Assembly: GCA_963854835.1 (NCBI GenBank) | Contig: OY978526.1 | Span: 28,757,073 to 28,821,072 of the forward strand | Direction: 5' to 3' | From: Megamerina dolium | Taxonomy: Eukaryota > Arthropoda > Insecta > Diptera > Megamerinidae | Length of the DNA stretch: 64,000 nt | Part shown: one piece after another, positions 23,040 through 35,889 of the stretch | Position numbering within the stretch: position 1 is the first letter of the stretch | Layout of the letters: the number at the start of each line of letters is the position of its first letter | Notes under the pieces: model-generated | The model's database searches: none | The model's input: only the letters and a program-made list of their open reading frames with translations | Told to the model about the DNA's origin: nothing | Program-made: the position numbers and the translations under genes

Positions 23040-23870
23040 ATTTTTTATGGGAAAACTGGGAGCCACACAGTGCAGTGCGTGATTCAGGCTTCAGATGGAC
23101 AGAGGGACGGGATCGGGAATTTTTTCAGAAAACCTGCACTGTGGGATTTCATTTCGACTCCCTGATACTTGCAGTGTCTTTCAGGCAGAAATATTGAGAA
23201 GGCAGCTAAACTAATACAAGATAGTACAATCCCACCTTCGAATATCACTATCTTTGTATACAGTGAAGCATTGAAGAAGTCGAAAATCGTGCTGAAATAC
23301 CGTGCTTCATTATGTGACATAGGAAACCACAGGGTCTCTCTTTGCTGGGTTCCTGGACATAGTGATATTGAAGGGAACGAACTAGCAGACGAAATGACCA
23401 GGAGGGGATCTAGTATGAACGCCAATGAGGCCGACGACTTAGTACAAATTCCCCTTTACGAACTGTTTAGGTGTATAGAAGAAATAGTTGTTAAGAAGTC
23501 GAACAGCTTGTGGACTATCCGAGAGGATTGTGAGGTGTCCAGTACTTTATGGCCTAGGCTAGACAGAAGAAGGACGAGGGTACTTCTGTTCTGCAGTTAG
23601 AATTGTGCCATCGCACCAATGCTTCAACGTTGACGTATACCGACGAGCGGACTGTGTAGGGGTTGACGAGATGAGCAGGAAGAAGAATCAATAAACCACT
23701 ATCTATGTCTCTGTCTAGGACTACAGACAAATCGACTTCAATATTTGGGGTCTCGTTTCTTCACAGGACTGGACGAACTTGCGAAAGTGGACTTAAAAGA
23801 GCTTCTTAACTTCATATGGAAAACCAAATGGTTCAAGAAGGATAACACATGAAGGCGTGCCTCCTCCGGC
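23040..23870 (+). pseudogene. Decayed LINE pol C-terminus with RNase H
   Basis: In + frames the segment gives a weak CSVFQAE-like RNase H block near 23170-23200. It then gives a clear one within a 143-codon frame (23169-23600): ALKKSKIVLKYRASLCDIGNHRVSLCWVPGHSDIEGNELADE. The W-V-P-G-H-x-x-x-x-G-N-E-L-A-D motif is the RNase H signature of LINE polyproteins. The downstream part, to about 23870, holds frameshifted pieces resembling the pol end (FGVSFLHRTGRT..ESGLKRAS). The reverse transcriptase itself is absent. The clade is uncertain (LOA/I/R1-like). Confidence 0.8.
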
Positions 23871-23937
23871 AATCAAGGGCAATCACAATGAATATACATA
23901 TATTCACACATGCCCTTCCAACCTAACCTAACCTAAA
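23871..23937 (+). mobile_element. 3' end of LINE remnant with CCTAA-type tail
   Basis: The pol remnant is followed by a short GC-richer 3' UTR ending in CCAACCTAACCTAACCTAAA (about 23918-23937). The short pentamer run resembles a telomere-like motif, but at three units and next to a LINE 3' end it is better read as the element's tail. A similar TCTAACCTGACCTAA ends the remnant at 28680. Confidence 0.55.
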
Positions 23938-24640
23938 TATGACCATATATGTTGTGTTTCAACTTAATATCTTGATATTTTCGACCACAAAGTCTGCAAA
24001 AATACATTAGAAATCATATTTTTGTATGGGGGGGGGGGGGGGGGTACTCGTGTCTTTCATACAATTACTTCTATTGTGAACCCTGTTCATTTATTAGTGA
24101 ATACAATCATATTTTTCAAGTTTCAGCTTAATAGTCATAGATTTTTGTGCAAAAAGTGTGAAAAACATACATACAGAACCATACTTTTGTATGAGAGCTA
24201 GGAGTGATTTTCATTTGCTCTCCCTTATTTTTAAACACACTCACTTGTTGATAAAAAATATACATATGTGCAGAGTTTAAGCCATATAGGCTTATAATTT
24301 CTTGAGCAAAGTCTGCAAAACTTCGTACAGGATCATATTTTTGTATGGGAGGTAAGCGTTATTTTCAACCAATTATGGCCAATCCTACATATGTCTATTA
24401 CATATTTAATTTAATCATATTTACTGAGTTTCACCTATATAGCTTTATATATTCGACAACAAAGTGTGAAAACATACATACGAAATCATATTTTTGTACT
24501 GGAGGTAGGTGTGGTTTTCATCCGATTTCGACCATTTTCAAACTTGTGTATTCCTGATCAAATATAACAATATACACCAAATTTCAGTTCCATAGCTTTG
24601 TATTTTTGTTCTCAAAGAGCGCCAATATATATATATATAC
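23938..24640 (+). repeat. Degenerate ~155-bp tandem repeat
   Basis: The block ATCATATTTTTGTATGGGAGG recurs at about 24013, 24177, 24329 and 24484, spaced ~152-164 bp. Each is preceded by a variant of ATTTTCGACAACAAAGTCTGC AAAAcatac and followed by a TTTTCA-CC-ATTT-GACCA segment. Four diverged monomers are visible. No coding frame is shared. It looks like the same old family that surrounds R1/R2, but I cannot prove that by eye. Confidence 0.6.
24028..24044 (+). repeat. Poly(G) tract of 17 G
   Basis: Seventeen consecutive G, expanded from the GTATGGGAGG position of a ~155-bp repeat unit. Poly(G) of this length is rare in AT-rich DNA and could form a G-quadruplex on the + strand. Homopolymer length may also be affected by sequencing error. 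Confidence 0.9.
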
Positions 24641-25389
24641 AGAAGCAAACTTTGGCGTGAAAAGTAGTTATACTATTTATCCCATTAAGTCCCATTTCAA
24701 AGTATTGATATATTGAAACAATTCATAAACAACACAACACACTTTTATTTCAATTTAAAATGCTTGCTCCATCCAAATCATACCACTGTGCGCACTGTGA
24801 CAGAACAGCAATAATAATCACCAACCATTACATTGGCATCGTCAAGAATGAAATTGCTCTCCAGTGGCAATGGCAAAATCGTTAGTTGACTATGACTTGA
24901 ACATTGATGCTACCTAATGGTGGTGATGGCGACTTTTATGTTTTGTGATTGAGCTCAACTCGTTCTTGAATAGGAAATTTGTGTGTATGTTTTTTTTTGT
25001 AAGGCAATCGTTAGCGGTAGCAACAATTGCAAATTGTATGGCACAATTCAGCGTTTAGTAATACTTTTACCATATACATAGTCGTACGTACATATATATA
25101 TTTGTGTGTGTGTGTGTATGTTTATCCTTTTCTTTTTCAATTTCTATATCCTTTCCTCACATTAAATCTTTCTCTTCTTGGTATTGGTAGGATTTTCTGT
25201 TGTATAGTAGAATATATGTACATTTGTATGTGTGTATGCTACGTGTCCAACAAGTTTCACATTTTTATTACACCCTAGTGTCGGCTGATGTGATCGCGCT
25301 CCACTCCACTCCACTCCACTTGACTACACTACACTACACAATTGTATTTCGTTTCATTTAGTATTTTAGAAATCATTGCAAAGCTCTGC

Positions 25390-25420
<31 letters not shown>

Positions 25421-27589
25421 TCGTTCACACGCTATGAACCTTTTCGCAATGCAATTTACGAAAGTGAAATTGCTGGAAATTGTTCAAAATTGCGTGGCAA
25501 GTGGCAAAGTACTGATATCCTTTCGTTCATTTTCTTTTCTCATTTTCTGCATCTTCCTGTTTTTGTTTCCCCACTTCTGCTTCTGCACTCTTTTACACAT
25601 TCTTTTTTTTTAATATTTGCTTTTTGTTTGTATCTCTCACAAGTGTACACATATAATTCACTTAGTATGAGTACTCTCAACAACATTGAATGCACATACA
25701 ATTTAATTTAAATTGAAACGTATATGCGAACGTGTTGCTTTGGCAATGTAATTTTCTGTTTTAAGTACATACAATATATCGTTGATTGAATTTTTCACTT
25801 ATTTACAATACATACAACATTATACATATTAATATTGTATATGTGAATCTGATGAGATGAGATGATCTTCTCATACTAGTAATATATGCTCACTAAGATT
25901 AACCCATTTTTTACGTATGTCTAATATTGTTGAGTGATCTTAAAAATAGGCAATGTGTTTTGAAGAAATGTAAAGACTTTTTTGAAACAACAATTCGCTA
26001 TTTCTGTTTCGACTTAATTTTCCCCGACGAGGAATTGTTTTAAAATAAGCCTCGATACACTTAAAACCATTCTTTCCAAGAATATTGAAGACAAAAGTCG
26101 TAGAGTCAATATTTTATTTAGTTTGTTTAGCTAACTATTAGTTAAACCTTCGGGTGCATTAGTTAACTATTAGTTAACAAATTTCCAGTGAAATAATTGC
26201 TTAACCAATTACTACAAATTTAAACACTGAGGCCACAAATACCTACTTCTATGTCCCTTTAAAAATTTCATGGTTTAAAATAAGTGTACTCCTGCAAGAG
26301 TCCCCACAGCTATTTTGGTTAAAAATGGGTTAATGCTCACTTTCGTTAAAAGCTAGTTTTCATAATATTTCTTCGAATATATCAACTTTTTTTATGAACA
26401 TTGAAAAAAAAACAACAACAACAACAATAATAAGCATAACCATGACAACACAAGATACAAGTAATAACATCAGTATCAATAACAACAATAGCGGATGGAT
26501 GGATGGGGGGGAGAAAATATGTTGTATGATACATACAAGTGTCTGCCAAATCAGATGAGTAATTATCCAATTATAAGAAAAGCATAACTGCAGGCAGTCA
26601 GCCTGAAGGACATGAAGTAGGAAAATAGACAGACAACAAGACAGATACACAGATAAAATAAACAGATAGACATTGGCACGTGGCGGTCAGACGCCTGACA
26701 ACCAACTAGACAGTCAGCCAAGCAAAACAAGTAGGCAAAAAAAAAAAAAACAGCAAATGCGCACAGACAGGCAGACATTTGAACATCATAAAGAGTGTAA
26801 CCCACTGTAACCAGGACAATGCGTATGTAAGCATACGCAATAAATAAATATGAGGCAAACAGATGGGGGATGTTTTTGAATAAGCTTTCTCTTAAATGCT
26901 CTGCTGAAATGAATGATGCGCGATGTTGAGACGACAACAACAATGTCATGATGAAATTATGAAAATATGAAAAATGGACTAGCTGATTTTCGTTGTGAAT
27001 TCATAAATGACGTAAATGGTGTGCATTGAGTTTAAATTAAAATTATTGTAACTAATAAAATATATTTAAATAGAAAGATATATCAGATACATTTCGGATT
27101 TCATAAACAATAAGGAACATTCATTGTTATGATAAATTCAAAGTTACTATTTTCGTATTCCTTTGATTAAATCAATGTTGCATGCTTATTAATATGAAGA
27201 ATGAAATATTGTATATATTGAATATAATTGAATTGGACATTTTAATATTAATTACTTGTTAAAAATCTCTATGTGATATTGTTGAATATAACTCTGAAAT
27301 GTTTATCTAAATTAAAATTGATTATAGTACTCAATGAGAAGAACATACATATTAATTCTATTCACTCTTCTCTGTAATGTCTTTATCTTTTTATATAATT
27401 TATTTAATAGTTTAATAGTAATAAATATTTATTTTAAGGTATACTAAGGCGGGTTGGATTGTATGGTGCGAAATTTTAGCAACTTTGACTTAGAGAAAAA
27501 TATTAAAAATTCATTATCTTAAGCTTTTTCCTCTGAGTGATCAAATTCACAGTTTTTTTTTAGTCATTATAACAGCGTAATTTTTTTTA
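24641..27589. other. AT-rich non-coding DNA with simple repeats
   Basis: No gene supported. It contains GT tracts near 25105-25118 and 25395-25420, a CCACT pentamer run near 25299-25320, CAA runs near 26410-26428 and an A run near 26737-26750. It is probably intron or flank of the + strand Ig/FN3 gene. Confidence 0.45.
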
Positions 27590-28150
27590 AGGGTGCTCCA
27601 AAAGGGTTTTTGCTTTCCTTTTGTATGGGAACTTCCTTAAAGAACGAAGCTACGGGCCAAGTATATTTCGAGGAAATAGCGTGGAGGAAAAATTAAGGAC
27701 AATCGATCACCTTTCAAGGCATTTTCTTTGCAGCTGAAAAGTTATTTGTTAATTTCAAGATGTTTTTTCGCAGATGTTTTTGTATGAGAGCGCCGTTAAG
27801 AGTTAGAGATAGAGAATAAGTATGATTGAGGAAATATGGGGGAGAAGAAAATATTTGGGGTCAGCCATATATTTTACAGCTTCGGAAGCTATTTCTAGAC
27901 AGCTATGGAGTCATTGTCGATTCTAGAGTATTTATGTGTTCATTTTTTATACCAGACGCCTTAATGGGTGGTTACAGCTTTGGAAGCTATTTCTAGACAG
28001 CTATGGGGTCATTGTCGATTCTAGAGTATTTATGTGTTCATTTTTTATACCAGCCGCCTTAATGGGTGGAGATAGAATGTAGGTATGTTTGATGCATACA
28101 TGTGCCGGTCATACATTGTAGTGATGTAGGAGCGATCCCTAGGTAATTAT
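27590..28150 (+). repeat. Old dispersed repeat, copy 2, with 98-bp tandem duplication
   Basis: Diverged copy of the family at 5090-5400: TTGTATGGGAACTTCC, GAATAAGTATGATTGAGGAA, GGGTCAGCCATATATTTTAC and GCTTCGGAAGC in the same order. A 98-bp segment is duplicated head to tail: 27877-27974 and 27975-28072, both starting CAGCTT and ending near CTTAATGGGTGG. They differ at about three to five positions. The duplication is much younger than the divergence between family copies. Confidence 0.7.
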
Positions 28151-28269
28151 ATCAATTGGAATTTTGATTTTAAGCCACACCTCATATATGCACAAGGCAA
28201 TGCTTTCTTTTTTTTTCCTGTGATTATTCCTATTCCTCTACTATTCTGATGTTGTTTCAAAATAATATA

Positions 28270-28680
28270 TTTTAAGACGGGCACGAATACCAGGTGTGTG
28301 TGGTTAGAACACTAGTGTGCTACTCCCAATCAATCTGGCCCAGTACTGAACACAAAACGAACAAAAGGCATACTAGCGCTTAACCGACAAGCGATCAGTA
28401 TGCTAATAGAAATTGCCTGATAGGGAGACATGCAAGAAGTCTACGCAACACAGCACCTGATTACTGCCGGAACTGCGGCGACGCAGTGTCTATTACGCAC
28501 AACCTCTGTGAATATACTGCGCTGCCACACAGCCAAGTGACTCATCTAGGCAGTCATTTTTTACATGATTTTACTGAGCTGCAGTGACCTGATCTGCTGA
28601 GGAATATTTTACGTTTCATTCGAAGATCGAGTTGGTTTTTAATGTAAATTCCAAAACTCAATCTAACCTGACCTAAGGAG
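28270..28680 (+). pseudogene. Decayed LINE pol zinc-binding tail and 3' end
   Basis: A + frame gives RHARSLRNTAPDYCRNCGDA, then SITHNLCEYTALPHSQ and LGSHFLHDFTEL. This matches the cysteine-rich C-terminal tail of LINE polyproteins (C-R-x-C-G ... H-x-L-C-x-C-x-A-L), with the last Cys replaced by Tyr-Thr. The reading continues as LLRNILRFIRRSSWF to the end. The 3' border is near TCTAACCTGACCTAAG (about 28662-28678). RNase H and RT are not present. The clade is probably close to that of the 23040 remnant. Confidence 0.7.
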
Positions 28681-28746
28681 CGATTCAAAAATGTTTGTTT
28701 TTGCCGAGCCAAAAGTTTTATTGACCTTAATGTATGGGGGTTATTT

Positions 28747-28862
28747 GGTTGCCGTTGGCCTTGTGATCTGTAGGTCATCGGTGCCTACTTGTCGGTAAGC
28801 AATTGCCAATTCTTTTGGCAGTAGGAAGAGCCCTAAGGGGCTTAAAAGTGACACATATTTCT
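28747..28862 (+). mobile_element. SINE copy S4, internally deleted
   Basis: A + oriented SINE remnant. The decayed head is GTTGCCGTTGGCCTTGTGATC, then TGTAGGTCATCGGTGC. It is followed by TACTTGTCGGTAAGCAATTG and CCAATTCTTTTGGCAGTA, then jumps to the 3' end GAAGAGCCCTAAGGGGCTTA and a T-rich tail to about 28882. Most of the middle present in S6 (about 200 bp) is missing. Confidence 0.75.
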
Positions 28863-28882
28863 TTATTTTTTTTTTTTTTAAT

Positions 28883-31859
28883 GAAATCGGTTTTCATTTA
28901 TATCCTTTTGAAACAAAGTATCAAAATTATCGTCCAAACGTGATCTGATGATTTGTATATTTTAATTTGCTATATATAAACTCATTGCATGTAAAATGTG
29001 AGTATGAGAAATTGTTCCCGAAATCTTTGCTTTATTTCCAATTGAATTTAAATATGATGTGACCGATTTTACTGAAATTATTTCGCAAATTACCTGCATG
29101 ATTTTGTCATTCAACCTTTGTTAAATTTCTGCATTGCGGCCTCTTTGATGCTGTCTCCCAATAGCAGCAGGAACCTTGTCCATAAAAGCTATATTTTTTA
29201 CACTGAGTATTCTCATTGCTTCGCAAAATGAACTGCCATCTTTGATTCTGGTCATCGCGAGTCAAATCGACACTAAAATAATTCTGTTTCTGACTTCATT
29301 TCGCTAACGTTGCTTAAGAGTGGTCCACATTCAAATTTCTTATTAGTTAAAACCAATTGCAATTCCTTTTGTACTCTAAAGTCACTCTAATATCACTAAC
29401 GTCTAATATCACTCTGTACATATTATATTTATGTTTGAAATAATGTGAGGATGATATAATCAGATAATTCAATAAATCATAACATAAATGATAGAGACGA
29501 GCAAATTAGCAAAGTAGAGAATTGAAAAGATGGATATTTATTTTAATACTAAACAGCACTAAGTTGAGTCCTTCATATTTCAATTTCAATAAAACTGCGA
29601 TGACGATAATGACAACAACGACAACGACAATGATGAAACGTCAATATTATGCAATGTAATATGAGGATGAAAAGAAATATTAATGTACCTATACATTAAA
29701 AGTAGCAAGAAGGCAAAAAAAAAATATCCTTAAATAGGATTAAATACAATTTTGAAATGAGCTTTGGAATGATGGAATGGCATTGACATGATTTACGTGT
29801 ATCGGTTTCGTTATGCAACATGCAACATTTGAATAGGTAGATACCGTAAAGAAAATTCTACTACTTACTGCTTACTCCATTTGACAGCGTATTATCCTTA
29901 TGGGGACATTTTTTTTCTGTAGTATTTTTGCAATGCTTACAATATTTCTCATTCACTAATGTCAGCTAATATCTCCTGTGGTTTCGTTGTGCAAGCAGTT
30001 GCGCGTCATCTGCAATTTACATAAATCGGCATCGGAATGACAACAAATCGTACAATGAACAAGGCAAACAAACAAATAAACAATTCATTCTCATCACATT
30101 CCACACATACACAATGCACCTTTGACAATTGGTTTTTCCAAGTAAAATCATATTCTATTCCATTACATACATCATGTTGCTCATAATGGTATACCGTACC
30201 TACTCGTGTATTGATGGAATATTGCATCAGCAAAACTTAGAACATGTACATATTAGAGATCAGTGTGATTTCCGATAAATGCGTGCAAAATTCAATTTAT
30301 GCATTCATCTGTGTGGTAGCCAAACTGACAGACATCCAAAATGCCCAATGGGGATATATGAGTAATGAAGTATCTCAAGGGAGATGGCTGAAAAACAAAA
30401 ATTCATAATTTCATCCATACATTCATTACATAGCTATGTACATATGCAAAGCTCACGCAATTGCCACAAAAACCGGCGACGAGATTTTCAAATGCGAAAA
30501 ACGGTCAGGAAATTAAATATGAAATATTTATGAATGTGACTAAGCTATAAGCTGAATGTGTATCTTTAAAAACATTTTTGCCATAATTTTAACCATAAAT
30601 AATCTGACAACACAGCAGTGGGAACCGCATGCAATAGTGACAGTAGCAGCTCTACCACGAAAAATATATTCAACAACATTATAAACATTACATGAGTACA
30701 TAACATGCGAGTACTATATGCAAATGTTGGATACATTTGTATGCACGCAACATTTTTGCAAATACTGCTGAAATTTGAATAGAAAATTTTGCAAAGCAAT
30801 ATTATTGAAATTTATCAACATTTTGCTGCATTTATTGTCACTAATGCCGCCAATGATGATAATAATGACAATGATGATTGCGGATTAGAAGTGGCTATAA
30901 TGTGAAGTTTTGTGAAAAAAAATGAATATTAAATGTTTACAGAACCAGCATATGTATGACAGTGAAGTAAGCTTTAAACTTAAACTATCAACTTAAACGA
31001 TTCAAATACCCAAAATATACGCTTTGACTCTATTCAATTGAACAAAATGATAGCTAGTAAGTATGTATATTAATTTTCTATTTTCAATCATGTTTGGACT
31101 CAATGTTGAGACTCAAATGTATCACTCAGCGATCACAACATTTCAATTATTTTAGGGGAAATTATTGCTGTGTTTTTGCCTATAGCAAACTTAATCCAAA
31201 CAAGTTTTCCGTCTCAAATCGATTCAATCTAAGATCTCCGTAGCTTTTTGTGAAATATTATTATTATTATTATTACTATTATTATTATTAACCTTATTAA
31301 ATTGATCAGACTTGTTATTGTCTTTCGTTCGTCAAAATAATTCGAATATATTAAAGAAACATGCTTGAATCTTTGTACTCAGATTCTGGAATATCATACA
31401 ATAAAAAGTCAAAAATGGGGTGACGTTCTCGAAAGAGTTGGATCTTCAGATTTCGTCAAATCGATGTGAATTTCATGGTCTGCATCCCACAATCGCGGCA
31501 TAAAATTGTATATCATATAAACTGAAAATTGCAATCATTTGGACACAACTTACCTTCTATTGACGTCTTTTCAGGAAAGTCCCTTAAAAAATTAAGGGTT
31601 TTATTTAATTAAAACGTTTTATAAAAAATAAACTCTATAAACTCTATATGAGATAACGATATATAAAGTTCATTGGTAATGGGTGTTTAATATATATTTG
31701 TATATTAAGATGACTACCAAATGTATGGGAGAAAAATTTTGAACTTTAATTGTGGTTACCTCATAATCTAAAATTATTCGATTTGATAAAAACTCGAAAA
31801 ATTTTGCACCAATTGATGAATTGATTAGAATTTTCAAATTATTTAATCGTAATATATAG
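28883..31859. other. AT-rich non-coding DNA
   Basis: No gene or clear element. A TTA tract lies at about 31257-31290. The patch 29140-29300 is slightly GC-richer but gives no recognisable protein in any frame I read. Confidence 0.45.
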
Positions 31860-32570
31860 CCTCTAGAGGGTGAAATTTAAGCCGCCCCCATCAAGTTCTC
31901 CTTTCGAGTATTTCATTCAAAAACACATTTATTCTTTATCTCCATCTCTTCGGGGGAGTCCTTTAAAAAATTTGAATTTTTTTTACTTCCACCCATCGCT
32001 GTCAAGAAATCGCCTCTAAAATGATTAAATATAACGCGAACCTTCATTAATTTTCGCTATATACATACCTCTTAAGGCGATTGCGAAACAAAATGAACGA
32101 AAATATTGACAAATAAGCGCATAGCTTTACATGGAATATAATATAACTGCTACTCTAATTTGATTTACGTCTTCTAATATTTTCCGATCAGACGTACATT
32201 GTAGATCAACCAATTGAGGGGATCGCCATACAAAACAAACGCAAAAATATTTGAAATTCGACAAATAACCACATAATTGCTCAAGAATCGTTTCTAGAGA
32301 TATCAATTATAAGGCTGACCCTTTTTTTTACACAAAAATTTCTTGTGAACATACTAACCTACTATTTGCACCATTAAGGGGGGCTCCCACACAAAATTTA
32401 CACATTTTTTCATTAAAATTGGCTTTCACCGCCACCAGGGCAGTCCTAAGGCACTAAATTATATGGACAACTCTTATTAAGTTTTGAACCCCAATACCAC
32501 CTTTTAAGGGTTGGTTGAAAAAATAAATCTAAAATCAAGCTTTTTTACTTTTTAATGTAATTTGAATTTA
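31860..32570 (-). repeat. Old dispersed repeat, copy 3, minus orientation
   Basis: Read on the minus strand this contains TGTGGGAGCCCCCCTTAATGG, TTAGTATGTTCACAAGAAAT, AAAGGGTCAGCCTTATAATTG and AACGATTCTTGAGCAATTATG. These are the same ordered blocks as at 5090-5400 and 27590-28150. At least three diverged ~200-bp units are visible. It is non-coding. Confidence 0.5.
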
Positions 32571-34069
32571 GCGTTATTTTATTATTTGAAAGTGAGTATC
32601 AATAAATTGGGCTTTTCTATCGTGTGATCTGTGCCAACCAAACAATGGCACAATTTTTTACGGAACCTCACAAAATAGCTGCAATTGCGTATTGAAATAG
32701 AAAAGTCGTTTATTGTGAATTGGGAATTAAGGTTGCTCCGACACCTTTTCGGTGAAATTTTAAGGAGGAGCAACTCACTAATTCACAGACCAGTTACGAT
32801 ACTGATAAGATGTATTTTACTCATAGCGTTGTCGCCCCCCACAAATTTATATTCTAATAGGATTTTGAGTGAAAGTGAGTGATTTAACCCTTGTCTAAAC
32901 TAATCTTACTTAATGGGATAAGAACCCTTTAGTTACGCTTCACATCAATTATTTTATATACAACTTATGTACTCGTACATCTTTACTTCAAAGAGGGAAG
33001 ATTATAAGTTGGGAGTACAAATATTCAAATATGTACGATATATGCAAATACAATAATGGGGGGCACATCAAAACCCAATCCAATACAATGTTACTGTGAG
33101 TGAGTAAACAAAAAGTGAACGAGTAATTTTGACAATGCCATACTCATACATATACATAATACGTATGGAACAATATATGTCTCTAACACATGAACATTTT
33201 ATAAAGGAACAGTGGTCGTACTGGATAATAACGATGCCTTTTTTGGTATTGTTACATATTACATATTTTGTTGTTTTCGTGTGTGTGTGTTCATCTATTC
33301 ACATTGTGTGTAATTTTTCTTACATCGTTTCGTCGTTCGTCAGAAACATGAAGAGTTTCACTGTAGTCTTTTTGATTGATTACAAAGTCATGAAGGTGAA
33401 CAAAAAAAAAAACGAGAAAAAAAATACAAATACCCACAATACAAAACAAAAATAAAAATTACGACGAAACATATACCTACTCTACTCACCGGCACATTTA
33501 TTCAATCTGTAGCAACTTAACCTTTCAATCATATGCCTTCGCTCTCTCTCTCTCTTCCACAAACTTATAGCGTTTTTATTTTAAAAGTCATAAGGTTGTT
33601 GCTGATTATATTTCATCCCGTACTCTTAAACATAAGATATATATTTCAACTGAGTGGGGTGAAAAAAAAACAAGACTCACATTAGAGTTTAGCCTGTGAT
33701 GGCAAGTGAAATAAATGATTACCTACAACTTTGACTGTAGCAAGTCAAAGTTAATTTTTTATATTTTATGTGGCTACCTACTTATTCGTATAAAACCATT
33801 ATTATACTCATATGTTGATATGGCTGGTGAGAGAGAGAGAGAGAGAAAGCCAATTGTTGATTGAATTCGTCTAGGTCGTCTGTGATGATTTAATAAAGAT
33901 GAAGATGAAATCATTTTCGAAATGGGTGTGATATAAGTTTTTTTTTTTTTTTTTCTTAAATTAAATTATAGGTATTTACACTTTTCGTTTTGTATTCTAT
34001 TCACTTTTTTCATTCATTGATTACATTGTGACATACAATTCTCATACTGATTTTTCTTCACTTCTTCAG
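32571..34069. other. Intron sequence upstream of the Ig exon
   Basis: AT-rich DNA with GA and CT runs (33544-33557, 33829-33846) and a T run at 33939-33954. It ends in a pyrimidine tract TTTTTCTTCACTTCTTCAG, whose AG (34068-34069) is the acceptor of the Ig exon. Confidence 0.6.
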
Positions 34070-34239
34070 ATGTCACAAATTTGGAATATGTTAAAGTCGT
34101 AGCGGAAGCTGGAAAAAATGTGACAATTTTATGTCCGGGCGTTACAGAACATTCACTTGTCGATACGTTGGTATGGAGAACAACAACAACGACGATAGCA
34201 CAATTTGCCAATCGTATACCATTATTACATAGTCCTCGA
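34070..34239 (+). CDS. Ig-domain exon A of an Ig/FN3 cell-surface protein (partial gene)
   Basis: Coding exon of a host gene. The acceptor is TTCTTCAG (ends 34069) and the donor CGA|GTAAGT (starts 34240). It enters in phase 1 (two bases finish a codon) and leaves in phase 0, giving 56 full codons. The peptide has the first half of an immunoglobulin domain: [17 protein letters not shown] supplies the B-strand Cys and LVWR the core Trp, followed by a Thr run and [11 protein letters not shown]. The second half of the fold is in exon B. The Ig superfamily mediates adhesion or receptor binding at the cell surface. I cannot name the gene. The exon before it, with the signal peptide, was not found within 34 kb. 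Confidence 0.85.
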
Positions 34240-35889
34240 GTAAGTAACAATACTAGTGGAAATAATTAAATATAAATATATATACAAACTAAATTGAGCT
34301 AATAATTTGTAGAAGAGAAATTTTATTATAGAAAATATTTATCAAAAATTCTAATATAAATATACTTAATTATGAGCTATTCTTGTTTTGTTTGCCTTTT
34401 TTGATTTTTCTTTACTCACTTATTTTTTGTGTTTTTGTTTTTCATTAAAATCAAATTAAATTCATTTTTAGCATTGAGTATAGAATGCAAATTAAATTAA
34501 CTCAACCATCAAAGAGTCCTCTTCACTTGTATATGGTATACATATACCAATATGCAGTGCAGTGTACTTGTGTTGGCAAAAATTTTATTAAAGTAAATAT
34601 GTTTAAAAAAAAATTTATACAAATATTGTATAAAATAAACAAAAGTAAATCAAAGCAAATTCATTCAGAAAATGAAATTGTATTTAAATTTATCAAATTT
34701 TATTTCAATTTGTTGAATATGTACTTCGGGCTCTGGCCCTCTTTGAATGACGCTCGTTCTCTGTCCTCTCGATTGTATATATTTTCACTTAATTCTACAC
34801 AGCTTTAATATATTTAATAAATATTTAATTCACTTTACTTCAGTAATAATATTTATGTAAATATACTTTAGAATGGCCCTTACCCATTTCTTTCACTCCA
34901 TGATCTGTACGTACTATGAACAACTCTAATATATATGCACTTATTAAAATATTTCTATGCTATTAGTAATCATGACAAGATGATATTGTGGAGAAAACAA
35001 ATCAAATATTTACAAAATATTTATATTGAATTTCATAATTTTCCAATTTATTTATGTACAGCACAAACTATGTTATACCTTTCGATAGCCACAACAGCCT
35101 TTTAGTAATTGTCATCTTTTGTCCATTGCAAGATAATATTATTGACTTTTGTTCCTATTGTTAATTCAATTAAATTGTATTTGCTGAAACTTTTTAACAA
35201 TAAACATGATTTTCTACTTACATTTCCCAACATTAACTACATATGAAAAGTTAGAGAAGGTATAGAGTGTACATCTGTTATTTTCTCCATTCAAGAATCA
35301 ATATATATAATCAAAAAAAAAAAAAAAAAAAAAACTAACAAAATTAAACATGAAAAAAATTTGCAGCAATTTTTGAAGCTACAGTCTTACACAAATTGAT
35401 TAAAATATTGTATTGGCAGCTTCACGTGAACTTCATTCGGAACTTTGGTTGTATTTTGTTCGTTTTGGAGGCAAATAAGAAATTTAATTTTTCCCTTAAA
35501 TATTTCCTCTCAAAAAAGAAAAAAAGATCAAACTTCTTCGAAGAGAACTTCTTCACAAAATAAAAAAATGGAATATATTTGCTTTGGAAGTGAAACTCCA
35601 TTGTTTAGCGACAATAGAAGTCGGGTGGAATAAATTCTTATATGGGCGTAATTTTTTTTTTTTTTGGAGACAAGAAATTGTTTCATCGAATACCTTATAA
35701 TTTAATACCAGTTCAAAAAGAACGACACATGAAACAATACAAGACAACGATGAAACAATAAAATTGATAACAGTCTGTGGTGCTATTCGAAAATTGAGAG
35801 AATTGTTGTAAAAAATGTTGTTAAAGTAATGCCCAAATGTGTTTAACTAAATGCAGATAACTTTGAAATACAATTATCTATTATAGAGG
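34240..35889. other. Start of the 15.6-kb intron between exons A and B
   Basis: AT-rich DNA after the GTAAGT donor. It contains an A run at about 35314-35333 and no recognisable repeat family. Confidence 0.6.

Noticed and set aside
23918..23937. Telomere-like CCTAA repeats
   Set aside because: Only about three units, directly after a LINE pol remnant, so better read as the LINE's 3' tail.
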